DNA from: Paludibacteraceae bacterium
GTDB taxonomy: Bacteria; Bacteroidota; Bacteroidia; Bacteroidales; Paludibacteraceae
Direction: 5' to 3'
DNA length: 64,000 nucleotides
Assembly: GCA_017937025.1 (NCBI GenBank)
Contig: JAGBEJ010000005.1
Span: 1 to 64,000 of the forward strand
The notes below the pieces were generated by a model. The model ran no database searches. It saw nothing but the letters and a program-made list of their open reading frames with translations, and had not been told where the DNA came from. Within the stretch, counting starts at the first letter, position 1. Each line of letters begins with the position of its first letter. This document shows, piece by piece, positions 7,724 through 15,342 of the stretch. The position numbers and the translations under genes are program-made.

Positions 7724-8941
7724 TTAGCAGATGTCGGTTTTGTTGGTTGGTTTGTTTTGTTCAAACTCCTCGCGCTTTCCTTCTAACTCCAGCTTGCGGT
7801 ATAGTTTGTTCCAGTAGTAGTTGTTGGCTCTCACTCGTGCTTTGTGCATCTTGCAGATGGCCGTCGCTCTTTCGAACACGGTGTGCGTCTTGGCGGCGTC
7901 GTAGTTCTCGCCCTGGCACCATGCGCATCCTTCTGCCACCTCGCAGTCCTTGCATTCCTCGGTCGATTGCGTGCATCGGTCCAGCGTGAGGAATGGGCGC
8001 AGCTTGTTCTCGTCGATGCCGTCTTTTGTGTTGCCTATTATCCAAGCCTCTTTGTCTCGCAGAGAGTACTGTGCGAACCTCGTGCAAGGGTAGAAGTTTC
8101 CGGCGGCATCCACAGCGAGCATTCTTCCTGCGCCGCACCAGTTGTTGTTTTGCAGTTTGCAGTCGAGCGGCTTGCCCATGTTCTCCGAGAAGAACGAGCA
8201 GGCGTTTTCCTCATACTTGCCTCCGTCGATTATCTTGTCCGCCAGCTCCATCAGCTGTTCCTCGAACAGCTGGTCGTCGCCTTCCTTCCATACGTCTTCG
8301 AACACGCAGTTTATGTTCACCTGCTTTATGCCTAAGTCGTAAAGATGCAGGACCGATTCGCAGATGTAGGGCAGGTCTGCCGAGGAAATCGTGACCTTTG
8401 TTCCTGCCTCGGGGAACTGCTTTGTCCATAGCGGAATGTTGCGCACCACGTCGTCGTATGAGCCTTTCTCGCTCCCTTTGTACACTCTGTTCAGGTCGTG
8501 CTTCCTCTTTGTGCCGTCTATGGTTATGCCTATGCTCAGGTGCGTCCTGTTCTTTTCTATGAACTTCTGCACTTTCTCGCTGTCGTAGTTTATTCCGTTG
8601 GTCGAGAAATTGAAGCGGTAGCTGTTGAACCAGTGATGGTTTCTGCGGAACATCTCGGACTTTATGTAGTCGCAGATTTTGTCTATCAGGTCGATTTCAA
8701 GAAAAGGCTCGCCGCCTATGAAGTCGAACACCACCGATTCCTGCTTGAAGTTTCTGTCCTCTTCGTGGTCCAAGATGTAGTCTATTGCCGCCTTCGCAGT
8801 TTCCCACGTCATGCGCTCGGTCTCGTTCTTGCCCACGAGGTAGCAGTATTTGCAAGCCAGCTGGCAGTCTTTGGTGACAATGAAAGTGATGTTCTTGGCA
8901 GTGCCAGCCTGCCAAGAATCGTTAAGGTCTTGTATTATCAC
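7724..8941 (-). CDS. Radical SAM/SPASM peptide maturase of the CXXX-repeat family
   Basis: A 405-residue enzyme expected to use SAM and a [4Fe-4S] cluster to modify a ribosomally made peptide in the cytoplasm. The cluster-binding CxxxCxxC is Cys26, Cys30 and Cys33 in DCQLACKYCY. The SAM-contacting GGEP follows at DFIGGEPF. A SPASM domain fills the C-terminal third, with Cys residues in WCGAGRM, YPCTRF, EECKDCEVAEGCAWC and ICKMH. The likely substrate is the cysteine-repeat peptide encoded at 10112-10483, with cysteine-linked thioether chemistry as the best guess. It starts 7 bases after the 89-residue gene and is 3 bases from the second maturase gene, so these genes form one operon. Confidence 0.88.
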   Translation of the reverse strand: MIIQDLNDSWQAGTAKNITFIVTKDCQLACKYCYLVGKNETERMTWETAKAAIDYILDHEEDRNFKQESVVFDFIGGEPFLEIDLIDKICDYIKSEMFRRNHHWFNSYRFNFSTNGINYDSEKVQKFIEKNRTHLSIGITIDGTKRKHDLNRVYKGSEKGSYDDVVRNIPLWTKQFPEAGTKVTISSADLPYICESVLHLYDLGIKQVNINCVFEDVWKEGDDQLFEEQLMELADKIIDGGKYEENACSFFSENMGKPLDCKLQNNNWCGAGRMLAVDAAGNFYPCTRFAQYSLRDKEAWIIGNTKDGIDENKLRPFLTLDRCTQSTEECKDCEVAEGCAWCQGENYDAAKTHTVFERATAICKMHKARVRANNYYWNKLYRKLELEGKREEFEQNKPTNKTDIC

Positions 8942-8948
8942 AGAATTG

Positions 8949-9218
8949 TTATTTTTTGTTTTTGTAGTAATAAAGGAAAGGATCTATTATTTTGAGCATT
9001 GATATGCACTCGTTGATTATGTCCTTTCTGTATGGGTGGTCTTCAGGAAAATTGTCGCTAATATATTCTGTTACATCAACAATGCTTTCGTCGTTTTCTT
9101 GTATAGCTATAGCAATATCATATAATCTATGGATGTCATTTGGCTTATGTACCCCATTTTCATATTCTGGAATTCCATTGAAAAATGCTTCTATTTTATT
9201 TTCAACATTACTGTTCAT
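8949..9218 (-). CDS. Small protein of unknown function in the CXXX-repeat peptide operon
   Basis: An 89-residue acidic soluble protein without signal peptide or cysteine motif apart from one Cys near residue 71. It is not recognised as a family. It is probably real because it ends 7 bases before the radical-SAM gene on the same strand and its composition is normal for a globular protein. A leader-binding or immunity role would fit its place, but nothing in the sequence demonstrates either. Confidence 0.5.
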   Translation of the reverse strand: MNSNVENKIEAFFNGIPEYENGVHKPNDIHRLYDIAIAIQENDESIVDVTEYISDNFPEDHPYRKDIINECISMLKIIDPFLYYYKNKK

Positions 9219-9279
9219 AATACTGTCGTGTTTTGTTTATAATTGATATATCTCAAATGTTTGCCCACCTCCCGCCCAT

Positions 9280-9305
9280 TGACAAAAATTACATGTCTTT
9301 TGTCA
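9280..9305. promoter_or_regulatory. Inverted repeat upstream of the maturase operon, possible operator
   Basis: Perfect 8-bp arms TGACAAAA/TTTTGTCA separated by 10 bases, without a T-tract, about 60 bases before the 9218 start. The surrounding 9219-9509 is A+T-rich and I see no gene in it; the small plus-strand reading frame there has no support. Confidence 0.25.
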
Positions 9306-9509
9306 TCAATACTAATTTTGCAATTAGAATCAAAGACTTCAGAATGTCACTTATGTCAATTCTGAAATCTATGACTAACTACAATTTTAAAGATAAATTT
9401 ATGTTAATCATAAATTAAAATTTTAATGTCGTCAACCATGAGCATGACGGCTTTGCTCTTAAAAGTGTTAGGAGTAAATGGATGTGTGCCCTTCCTATTA
9501 TTTTTGAGA

Positions 9510-10025
9510 TTAGTACACGATGAATGAAATAGCAAATCCTCCTTCGTTTGTGAGTATGTTGTAAGTATGTTTGATGCCTTTGCCGTAAATGGTATGTATA
9601 TTATGCTTTTGCATTCTTATTATTGCTTCAACAATTGTTTTATGGGGAGACTCGTGAGATTCAGTAGAATGACGTACGGGGTCTCGTAAACACTAGAAAT
9701 CCAGTTGACCGCCTTTGAAAACTTTTTTTAAGTCATTCCCGTAATGTTCGAATGTTCCTGAATAAACAGCCCATCCATTGTCGTTTTTCTTTATGCGTTT
9801 TGACATAATGAATCGCCAATTGTAATCAGATGGATGGTATCGTTCTTCTCTTCTATTTGATACTTCGTTGTCCCTTATGGTTATATTTAATAGGACTGGT
9901 GGAAGAATCCATGGTTCCCATTCGCTCCAATAACCGTCTGCATAGAATGCAGTTTCTATTTGTTCTATTCTAGAGAATGCAAGTGATGGTAGAAGTAATA
10001 TTGATATTAGAAAAACTTTTCTCAT
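9510..10025 (-). pseudogene. Secreted small-protein gene interrupted by an in-frame amber codon
   Basis: From ATG 10025 a 110-residue product is encoded, with a clear Sec signal (MRKVFLISILLLPSLAFS) and a Trp/Tyr-rich mature part that includes WAVYSGTFEHYG. It ends at TAG 9693-9695. The same frame stays open for 60 more codons to a TAA at 9510-9512. That continuation is protein-like: it contains KTIVEAIIRM and HTYNILTNEGG and ends FAISFIVY. This looks like the natural C-terminus of a roughly 170-residue secreted protein, so a nonsense mutation is the simplest reading. A functional 110-residue product or readthrough is possible. The gene lies between the CXXX precursor and the maturase genes. 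Function unknown. Confidence 0.6.
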
Positions 10026-10111
10026 AGTTGTTATATTTGGACTGTGGAATCATTGTCTTGTAGTTGGCGTGCCTTATTGGTCGCGATTTGAAAACTCGGA
10101 ATCTTGTCGTA

Positions 10112-10483
10112 TCAATAATAAGCTGTTCTTCCACAATATCCTTGGCACGATCCATAGCATGTGTCACGACAACCCTCGCATGTCCCTCTGCAGGTGTTTT
10201 CGCAACTTCTTGTGCAGGAAGCCTCGCAATAATTTTCGCATTGTGTTCCGCATGATCCTTTGCATGAACCATAACATTGGCTGCTACATCCTCCATTACA
10301 GCTAAGGTCAACATTCTCTAACAGTGGTCTTACAGCGTGAACTCCTGAGCCATAATATTGTGCATTTGCTGGAATCTGTGCAAGCACCACAGCTCCTACG
10401 ACAGGCAAGGCTGCCTTAGCCGCTTTTTTGAAGAACTCGCGTCTGGACTGCAGCTCTTCTTTTTTCTTTTCGTCCTTTTTCAT
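10112..10483 (-). CDS. CXXX-repeat peptide precursor with twin-arginine signal
   Basis: A 123-residue precursor. Residues 13-19 are SRREFFK, a textbook twin-arginine motif, followed by a hydrophobic segment and an ANA cleavage site near residue 41. The mature part has 15 cysteines at positions 62 to 117, each four residues apart, except for one three-residue step (Cys102-Glu-Gly-Cys105). The residues between them are small or polar (Gly, Ser, Thr, Asn, Glu). The cysteine series ends in GRTAYY. This matches the CXXX-repeat targets of Bacteroidales radical-SAM systems. Modification by the downstream maturases and Tat export by the adjacent tatAC are strong inferences. The mature product and its function are unknown. 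Confidence 0.88.
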   Translation of the reverse strand: MKKDEKKKEELQSRREFFKKAAKAALPVVGAVVLAQIPANAQYYGSGVHAVRPLLENVDLSCNGGCSSQCYGSCKGSCGTQCENYCEASCTRSCENTCRGTCEGCRDTCYGSCQGYCGRTAYY

Positions 10484-10536
10484 AGTTCGTAAAATTTTTG
10501 CTGCCGCGAGGTTCCGCCGTCGGCAAGTGTATAAAC

Positions 10537-10772
10537 AAAAAAAGCGTGGAACCTTGTCCTACGCTCATTCTTATACATTGGGGTCCTTGCAAAACCTTAC
10601 ACCTAAGAAGAACGACAAAGCCCACGCCGAATATGTATAACGACCAAATACACCATGGCGCACTACCAGCTTGCGCCAATAGCTAAGACCATGATGTACG
10701 GCGGAATTTTACATATCCCGTAGGCATTCGTCACTTTCTTGTCTTGGGGCGTGAAAATTTGCAAGGTTTCAA
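10537..10772 (-). ncRNA. Structured non-coding RNA candidate, 6S-like shape
   Basis: The region folds into a long imperfect hairpin. The closing stem pairs 10592-10598 with 10763-10769 (AAACCTT/AAGGTTT). A middle helix lies around 10614-10618 and 10739-10743. The apical arm pairs 10649-10658 with 10689-10698, and 10657-10662 with 10672-10677 (GGCGCA/TGCGCC). On the minus strand a TACATTG box lies just upstream (10770-10776), and AGCGT/ACGCT plus seven Ts (10565 to 10537) forms a terminator. This shape recalls 6S RNA, but I cannot confirm the family. A weaker plus-strand terminator (10786-10805) leaves the strand uncertain. Confidence 0.4.
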
Positions 10773-10785
10773 TGTACCAAAACAA

Positions 10786-10805
10786 GCGTTAACAAACGCC
10801 TTTTT
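10786..10805 (+). terminator. Small plus-strand terminator-like hairpin
   Basis: GCGTT-AACA-AACGC followed by C and five Ts. It would end a plus-strand transcript crossing 10590-10780. Its minus-strand side overlaps the presumed -33 region of the ncRNA candidate, so it may instead be part of that promoter. Confidence 0.3.
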
Positions 10806-10974
10806 AATATGTCCTGCAGGCCTTTCATCCTGCTGCTGAGACTCTTCTCCGCTTATGCCCGCCCTGCCTGCTCTGCGGTGTGCAAAGCATATTCGGCGTG
10901 GCAACTGTTTCGGCACGCAGTGTGTTTCGCATGCCCGAACGTTGCAAATCTAAATATTGCAGTTTTCATTTGCA
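10806..10974 (-). other. Structured non-coding stretch with a possible minus-strand promoter
   Basis: No gene is visible. Minus-strand TAGATTTG (10943-10950) with CTTG about 20 bases before it resembles a Bacteroidota promoter. Downstream on that strand are several hairpins: the stretch 10901-10937 folds on itself, and GCAGG/CCTGC closes around 10817-10834. A transcript from here to the 10537 terminator would be about 400 nt. I could not match it to RNase P RNA, tmRNA or SRP RNA. Confidence 0.3.
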
Positions 10975-11042
10975 AGATTTGACTGTGGATTTTTATTTCC
11001 TCAGATACCCCATGAAAAATACCACGAAATAGTGAGCCAGTG

Positions 11043-11066
11043 TTTGATTTAATTGCCATATATTTG
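11043..11066 (+). promoter_or_regulatory. Probable metK promoter
   Basis: TATATTTG at 11059-11066 is a perfect -7 box. The nearest TTTG (11043-11046) is only 12 bases away, shorter than the usual 19-21. Transcription would begin near 11073, placing the SAM-II element in the leader. Confidence 0.5.
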
Positions 11067-11091
11067 CACTCGCAATTCGACGGAGAATTGC

Positions 11092-11140
11092 ATGTGGATG
11101 GATTTGGACTGCTTGCAACCACTTAAAAAAATGCTAAACA
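11092..11140 (+). ncRNA. SAM-II riboswitch in the metK leader
   Basis: The leader contains the features of the SAM-II pseudoknot. GTGG at 11094-11097 pairs with CCAC at 11119-11122. Between them are GATTTGG and the conserved GCTTGCAACCAC run. The A-rich loop and ATGCTAAA at 11131-11138 form the 3' half of the pseudoknot. This agrees closely with the SAM-II (metA motif) consensus as I remember it. A 7-bp hairpin GCAATTC/GAATTGC lies just upstream (11072-11091). Binding of SAM should repress metK, giving product feedback. The element ends about 100 bases before the ATG, farther than in most SAM-II leaders, so the mode of control is unclear. Confidence 0.78.
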
Positions 11141-11236
11141 CGGCACTCTTGCTGCGTTCTTGCAACAAACCAAATCAATCCCGATAATCAAATTATTATT
11201 AACTAATGCGTGAAAACGCTGTTTTAATCTCTGATT

Positions 11237-12511
11237 ATGGGATACTTATTTACTTCTGAATCGGTGTCGGAAGGACACCCAGACAAGGTGGCGGACCAGA
11301 TTTCCGACGCCATTCTTGACAATTTCTTGGCTCAACAGCCTTCTTCCAAAGTGGCGGTCGAGACTTTAGTCACTACAGGACAGGTCGTGCTGGCTGGCGA
11401 GGTCAACTCCAATGCTTATGTTGATGTGCAGCGTGTGGCGCGCGATGTGATTAACCGCATCGGCTACACGAAAGGCGAATACCAGTTCGACGGCAATTCG
11501 TGCGGCGTGCTCAGCGCTATACACGAGCAGTCCGATGACATTAACCGCGGCGTTGACCGCGAGGACCCTGACCAGCAGGGCGCAGGCGACCAGGGCATAA
11601 TGTTCGGTTACGCCACACGCGAGACCGACAATCTCATGCCTATCTCACTTGACCTCTCCCACGCGCTGCTCCGCGAACTGGCTGCCATCAGACGAGAGGG
11701 CAAGGTGATGACATACCTCCGTCCCGACGCCAAGAGCCAGGTGACGATAGAGTACGGCGAGGACAACAAGCCTAAGCGCGTGCACACAATCGTAATCTCT
11801 ACACAGCACGACGAGTTCATCATCGACCCTCTGAACCAGGACGCCGCGGACAACCGTATGCTGGCGCAGATAAAGGAGGACATCGTGAACTATCTGATAC
11901 CAAGAGTCAAGAAAATTGATAAGCAATACGAGGCGCTGATAAAGGACGACTACAAACTGCTCGTCAACCCGACAGGCAAGTTCGTCATCGGCGGTCCTCA
12001 CGGCGACACAGGACTCACCGGCCGCAAGATAATTGTGGACACTTACGGAGGCAAGGGCGCGCACGGCGGAGGAGCATTCTCGGGCAAGGACCCATCGAAG
12101 GTGGACCGCTCGGCTGCGTATGCGGCGCGCCACATAGCCAAGAACCTTGTGGCTGCAGGCGTGGCAGACGAGGTACTCGTGCAGCTGGCTTACGCCATCG
12201 GAGTCGTGGAGCCTGTCAGCGTTTATGTGAATACTTACGGCACAGCCAAGGTGAACAAGACCGACGGCGAGATAGCGGAGATTGTTGGCAAACTCTTCGA
12301 CCTGCGCCCAAAGGCGATAGAGGACCGACTCAAACTGCGCAACCCGATTTACGAGGAAACAGCCGCTTACGGTCACATGGGCCGCACTCCTGCCACTGTG
12401 ACAAAGAAGTTCAAGGCCGACGGCGGAAGCACGATAGAGAAGACTGTCGAACTCTTCACTTGGGAGAAACTCGACTATGTTGACAAACTGAAGGAAGCGT
12501 TTGCTTTATAA
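11237..12511 (+). CDS. metK: S-adenosylmethionine synthetase
   Basis: Makes S-adenosylmethionine from methionine and ATP in the cytoplasm. The 424 residues contain the family signatures [16 protein letters not shown] at the N-terminus, [12 protein letters not shown] (the adenine/methionine loop), and [19 protein letters not shown] with the active-site Lys and Asp. The length is somewhat above the roughly 385 of the E. coli enzyme; the extra residues come from central and C-terminal insertions typical of Bacteroidota. It is preceded by a SAM-II riboswitch and followed by a strong terminator, so it is a stand-alone, product-regulated gene. It also supplies the cofactor for the nearby radical-SAM maturase. 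Confidence 0.97.
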   Translation: MGYLFTSESVSEGHPDKVADQISDAILDNFLAQQPSSKVAVETLVTTGQVVLAGEVNSNAYVDVQRVARDVINRIGYTKGEYQFDGNSCGVLSAIHEQSDDINRGVDREDPDQQGAGDQGIMFGYATRETDNLMPISLDLSHALLRELAAIRREGKVMTYLRPDAKSQVTIEYGEDNKPKRVHTIVISTQHDEFIIDPLNQDAADNRMLAQIKEDIVNYLIPRVKKIDKQYEALIKDDYKLLVNPTGKFVIGGPHGDTGLTGRKIIVDTYGGKGAHGGGAFSGKDPSKVDRSAAYAARHIAKNLVAAGVADEVLVQLAYAIGVVEPVSVYVNTYGTAKVNKTDGEIAEIVGKLFDLRPKAIEDRLKLRNPIYEETAAYGHMGRTPATVTKKFKADGGSTIEKTVELFTWEKLDYVDKLKEAFAL

Positions 12512-12531
12512 TAATAAATGAGCAGAAAAGG

Positions 12532-12565
12532 GAAGCCATGTCGAAAGATGTGGCTTCTTTTTTTA
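12532..12565 (+). terminator. metK terminator
   Basis: GAAGCCA/TGGCTTC stem followed by seven Ts. The T-run merges into TATTTTTG (12564-12571), a likely -7 box for recQ. Confidence 0.75.
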
Positions 12566-12601
12566 TTTTTGCAAATGCAATCATAAAGTGAATGTTTTCG
12601 T

Positions 12602-14518
12602 ATGAATGATAACCACATCCTATACACGGCGGTGCTGAAAAAGTACTGGGGCTACGATTCTTTTCGTCCGCTCCAGGAGGAAATAATCGACTCCGTATAT
12701 CGCGGAAAGGATACTTTGGCGCTTATGCCGACAGGAGGTGGCAAATCAATCACTTTTCAAGTGCCAGCGCTTGCGAAGAGTGGCATCTGCATAGTCGTAA
12801 CACCGCTAATCGCACTTATGAAAGACCAGGTGGACAACCTCAGGAGCAAGAATGTGCTTGCCACGGCTGTTTACTCCGGCATGTCCAACGAGAAGATAAA
12901 AACAGAACTTGAAAATTGCGTGTTCGGCGACTATAAATTCCTGTACGTTTCGCCCGAAAGATTGGAGACCGACCTGTTCATCCGTTGCGTCAGGCAGATG
13001 AATGTCAACCTGATAGCCGTCGATGAGGCGCACTGTATTTCGCAGTGGGGCTACGACTTCCGTCCGTCCTACCTGAAGATAGCGGAGCTTCGGAAGTATG
13101 TGTCGGCGCCGGTGCTTGCTCTGACAGCCACGGCGAAGGAGGATGTCGTGGACGACATACAGCTGCAGCTGCAGTTCAGCGAGAAGAACGTGCTGAAGAA
13201 GAGCTTCGAGCGCAAGAACCTCCGCTACTTGGTGCGCAAGACCGACGACAAGCTGGCTTACTGCTTCCGCATACTGAACAACACGAATGGTACGGCGATA
13301 GTGTATGTGCGCAGCCGTAAGAAGACTAAGGAGATAAGCGATATATTAAGCAACGAAGGCATCTCTGCCGAAGGCTACAACGCAGGACTCAGCCCGGAGG
13401 AGAAGGAGGCGAGACAGAACCGATGGAAAACGGGCGAGACAAGAGTCATGGTGGCGACCAACGCTTTCGGCATGGGTATCGACAAGGCCGACGTGCGTGT
13501 CGTGGTGCATCTGGATCTGCCAGAGTCGGTGGAGGCGTACTTTCAGGAGGCTGGCCGTGCCGGGCGCGACGGCAAAGAGTCGTTCGCCGTGCTGCTGTAC
13601 AACTCTAAGGACGAGGCGACTGTCAAGCGACACCTTACGATGTCGTTCCCCGAGGAGGAATACATAAAGAAAGTGTACTCCAAGATATGCTACCAGTACG
13701 AGATAGGGGTGGGCGAGGGCGAAGGAATGTCTTTCCAGTTTGATATATTAGATTTCTGCCGGCGATACAAACTGAGCATCGAGATGGTGGAGAGCTCGTT
13801 GGAGATACTCAAACTCGAGAATTACATTTCCATAACTGAGCCGGAGAGTCTCCGCTCGAGACTGATGTTCACCATGAGCCGCGACGAGCTTTACAGAAAC
13901 TCATTCACCGACCGCGACGATCTGTCGGAAGTGCTTGAGTATCTGATGCGCAACTTCACAGGCATATTCACCAATTACGCCTACATAAACGAGGAGAGCA
14001 TAGCGCGCTCGCTGTGCATGAGCAAACGGGACTTGTGCGGCAAACTTATAGCGCTGAGCCATGAAGGCGTGATAACATACATACCGGCAGGAAAACTACC
14101 AATAATCACGTTCCTTGCCCCGCGCGAGGATGAGCGTCGCCTTTATATAAGCAAAGCCTCGTACGGCGACCGTCTGGAGCGTGCCACCTACCGCGCCATG
14201 TCGATGATAGAGTACGCCTCGCAGACCGACACCTGCCGCAGCAAATGGCTTCTCGGCTTCTTTGGCGAGGCTGACGCGTGCGACTGCGGAATGTGTGATG
14301 TGTGCATGAATGCGAAGAATGGCGCAAGTCCGTCGCACAAGGCGTTGGCGGATGCTATTCTAAAGGCTCTGGAGGCTGGCGAGCTTTCCATTAACGACAT
14401 CGCGCAGATAGGCGAGGAAGGGGCGAAAGCGAACATGCTTGAGTTGCGGAGGCTGGTGGAGAGCGGCAAGGTCGTGGAGATAGAAGGCAAGGAAGGGTTT
14501 TTCAAATTGGCGAAATAA
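12602..14518 (+). CDS. recQ: ATP-dependent DNA helicase RecQ
   Basis: A 3'-5' DNA helicase of the RecQ family that acts in recombination and stalled-fork repair. Walker A reads TGGGKS within LMPTGGGKSITFQ. Walker B/DEAH is VDEAHCISQWGYDFRPSY. The helicase C-terminal motif ending QEAGRAGRDG is intact. The zinc-binding Cys set (CRSK, then CDCGMCDVC) lies near residues 545-570. The C-terminus is a short winged-helix-like segment, and no clear HRDC domain is present. At 638 residues it is the shorter type of Bacteroidota RecQ. xseB follows 12 bases downstream. Confidence 0.95.
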   Translation: MNDNHILYTAVLKKYWGYDSFRPLQEEIIDSVYRGKDTLALMPTGGGKSITFQVPALAKSGICIVVTPLIALMKDQVDNLRSKNVLATAVYSGMSNEKIKTELENCVFGDYKFLYVSPERLETDLFIRCVRQMNVNLIAVDEAHCISQWGYDFRPSYLKIAELRKYVSAPVLALTATAKEDVVDDIQLQLQFSEKNVLKKSFERKNLRYLVRKTDDKLAYCFRILNNTNGTAIVYVRSRKKTKEISDILSNEGISAEGYNAGLSPEEKEARQNRWKTGETRVMVATNAFGMGIDKADVRVVVHLDLPESVEAYFQEAGRAGRDGKESFAVLLYNSKDEATVKRHLTMSFPEEEYIKKVYSKICYQYEIGVGEGEGMSFQFDILDFCRRYKLSIEMVESSLEILKLENYISITEPESLRSRLMFTMSRDELYRNSFTDRDDLSEVLEYLMRNFTGIFTNYAYINEESIARSLCMSKRDLCGKLIALSHEGVITYIPAGKLPIITFLAPREDERRLYISKASYGDRLERATYRAMSMIEYASQTDTCRSKWLLGFFGEADACDCGMCDVCMNAKNGASPSHKALADAILKALEAGELSINDIAQIGEEGAKANMLELRRLVESGKVVEIEGKEGFFKLAK

Positions 14519-14530
14519 CACTAAGATATC

Positions 14531-14731
14531 ATGAAGGAAAAGAATTTCAACTACGCAAAAGCGATGGAGCAGGTCAAGTCCATAATCAAGGAGATAGAGG
14601 AGAATGACATGGATGTGGATGCGATGGTGGCTAAGATTGAGGAAGCCGCAGCGCTGCTCAAGGGGTGCCGCAGCAAACTTGTGAAGACCGACGAGACTGT
14701 CCAGAAGATACTTGACGACATCGAAAAATAG
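14531..14731 (+). CDS. xseB: Exodeoxyribonuclease VII small subunit
   Basis: A 66-residue helical protein with the pattern of XseB: FNYAKAMEQVKSIIKEIE near the start, then an amphipathic helix of heptad type and KGCRSKLVKTDETVQKIL at the end. It partners XseA in a complex that degrades single-stranded DNA. It follows recQ by 12 bases and is probably co-transcribed with it. The large subunit gene lies about 9.3 kb downstream (24022-25242) rather than adjacent. Confidence 0.9.
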   Translation: MKEKNFNYAKAMEQVKSIIKEIEENDMDVDAMVAKIEEAAALLKGCRSKLVKTDETVQKILDDIEK

Positions 14732-14739
14732 TCGTAGGA

Positions 14740-15222
14740 CTACAGTTTGCCGAACAGCTCTGCAAAGTAGAAGAACGACAGAGCGACGCATGCCAGCAGG
14801 TTGATGAATGTGCTGGCTATGAATCCGAGGAATGAACCGAGGCCGGATTTCAGCGCGGCTTCAAATTCCTTGCCTCCCAGCAGCTCGCCTGCGACTGCTC
14901 CAATGAACGGACCGATGATGATGCCCAGCGGGCCGAAGAACACGCCGATTACCGTTCCTGCGAAGCACCCCCTCTCGCCGTATTTGCTGCCGCCGAGTTT
15001 CTTCGTTCCCAATGTCGGGATGACGTAGCTTAGCGCGGTGAGAAGCACTGTCAGCACTGCCCAGATGACGAGGAACGATGTGGAGAAATCGCCGTAGGCA
15101 GAGATTTGCAGGATTATGATTCCAATGTAAGCCAAAGGCACAGACGGCAGCACGGGTGCGATGCATCCGACGATGGAAAGTACCATCAAAACTGCGCCTA
15201 TCACTGCGAGTGCTATATCCAT
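14740..15222 (-). CDS. DUF456 family membrane protein
   Basis: A 160-residue membrane protein with four or five hydrophobic helices and many glycines, as in the DUF456 family. Recognisable parts are GCIAPVLPSVPLAYIGI near the start, GTKKLGGSKYGERGCFAG, and a glycine-rich GPLGIIIGPFIGAVAGE segment. The ATG at 15222 gives MDIALAVIGAVLM, a clean membrane start; the longer upstream frame is unlikely. It is convergent with xseB, with 8 bases between stops. Biochemical function of the family is unknown. Confidence 0.8.
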   Translation of the reverse strand: MDIALAVIGAVLMVLSIVGCIAPVLPSVPLAYIGIIILQISAYGDFSTSFLVIWAVLTVLLTALSYVIPTLGTKKLGGSKYGERGCFAGTVIGVFFGPLGIIIGPFIGAVAGELLGGKEFEAALKSGLGSFLGFIASTFINLLACVALSFFYFAELFGKL

Positions 15223-15303
15223 AGTGCAATTTGTTAAATTATGTTTCGCAATATTAGTGATTTTGTCGCTAACAAAGAAATAACTTTGTATGGTGTACAA
15301 CAT

Positions 15304-15342
15304 AAAAAAAAGACGGACTGTAAGAAAGCCCGTCTTTTTTTG
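15304..15342 (-). terminator. Terminator after the PorE-like gene
   Basis: AAAAGACGG/CCGTCTTTT-type stem with flanking A- and T-runs, directly after the stop at 15343. The A/T symmetry makes it usable on both strands. Confidence 0.7.

Noticed and set aside
9233-9418. Small plus-strand gene between the peptide-cluster genes
   Set aside because: No promoter, no convincing start and composition typical of A+T-rich spacer.
9693-9695. TAG as a recoded sense codon
   Set aside because: TAG serves as a normal stop elsewhere (for example at 35886-35888 and 63140-63142), and no suppressor tRNA is seen. A nonsense mutation is simpler.
10112-10483. CRISPR-like DNA repeat
   Set aside because: The regularity is at protein level (12-base spacing of Cys codons). 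There are no 20-40-base repeats with unique spacers.
10806-10940. TPP riboswitch or RNase P RNA in the structured stretch
   Set aside because: GCTGAGA is present on the plus strand, but no ACCTGAT partner follows, and the RNase P hallmark around AAAGTCCG is missing on both strands. tmRNA and SRP RNA signatures were also not found.
11208-11219. GCGT-GAAA-ACGC hairpin as a separate metK regulator
   Set aside because: A 4-bp stem next to the start codon is too weak a signal on its own. It is mentioned only with the SAM-II leader.
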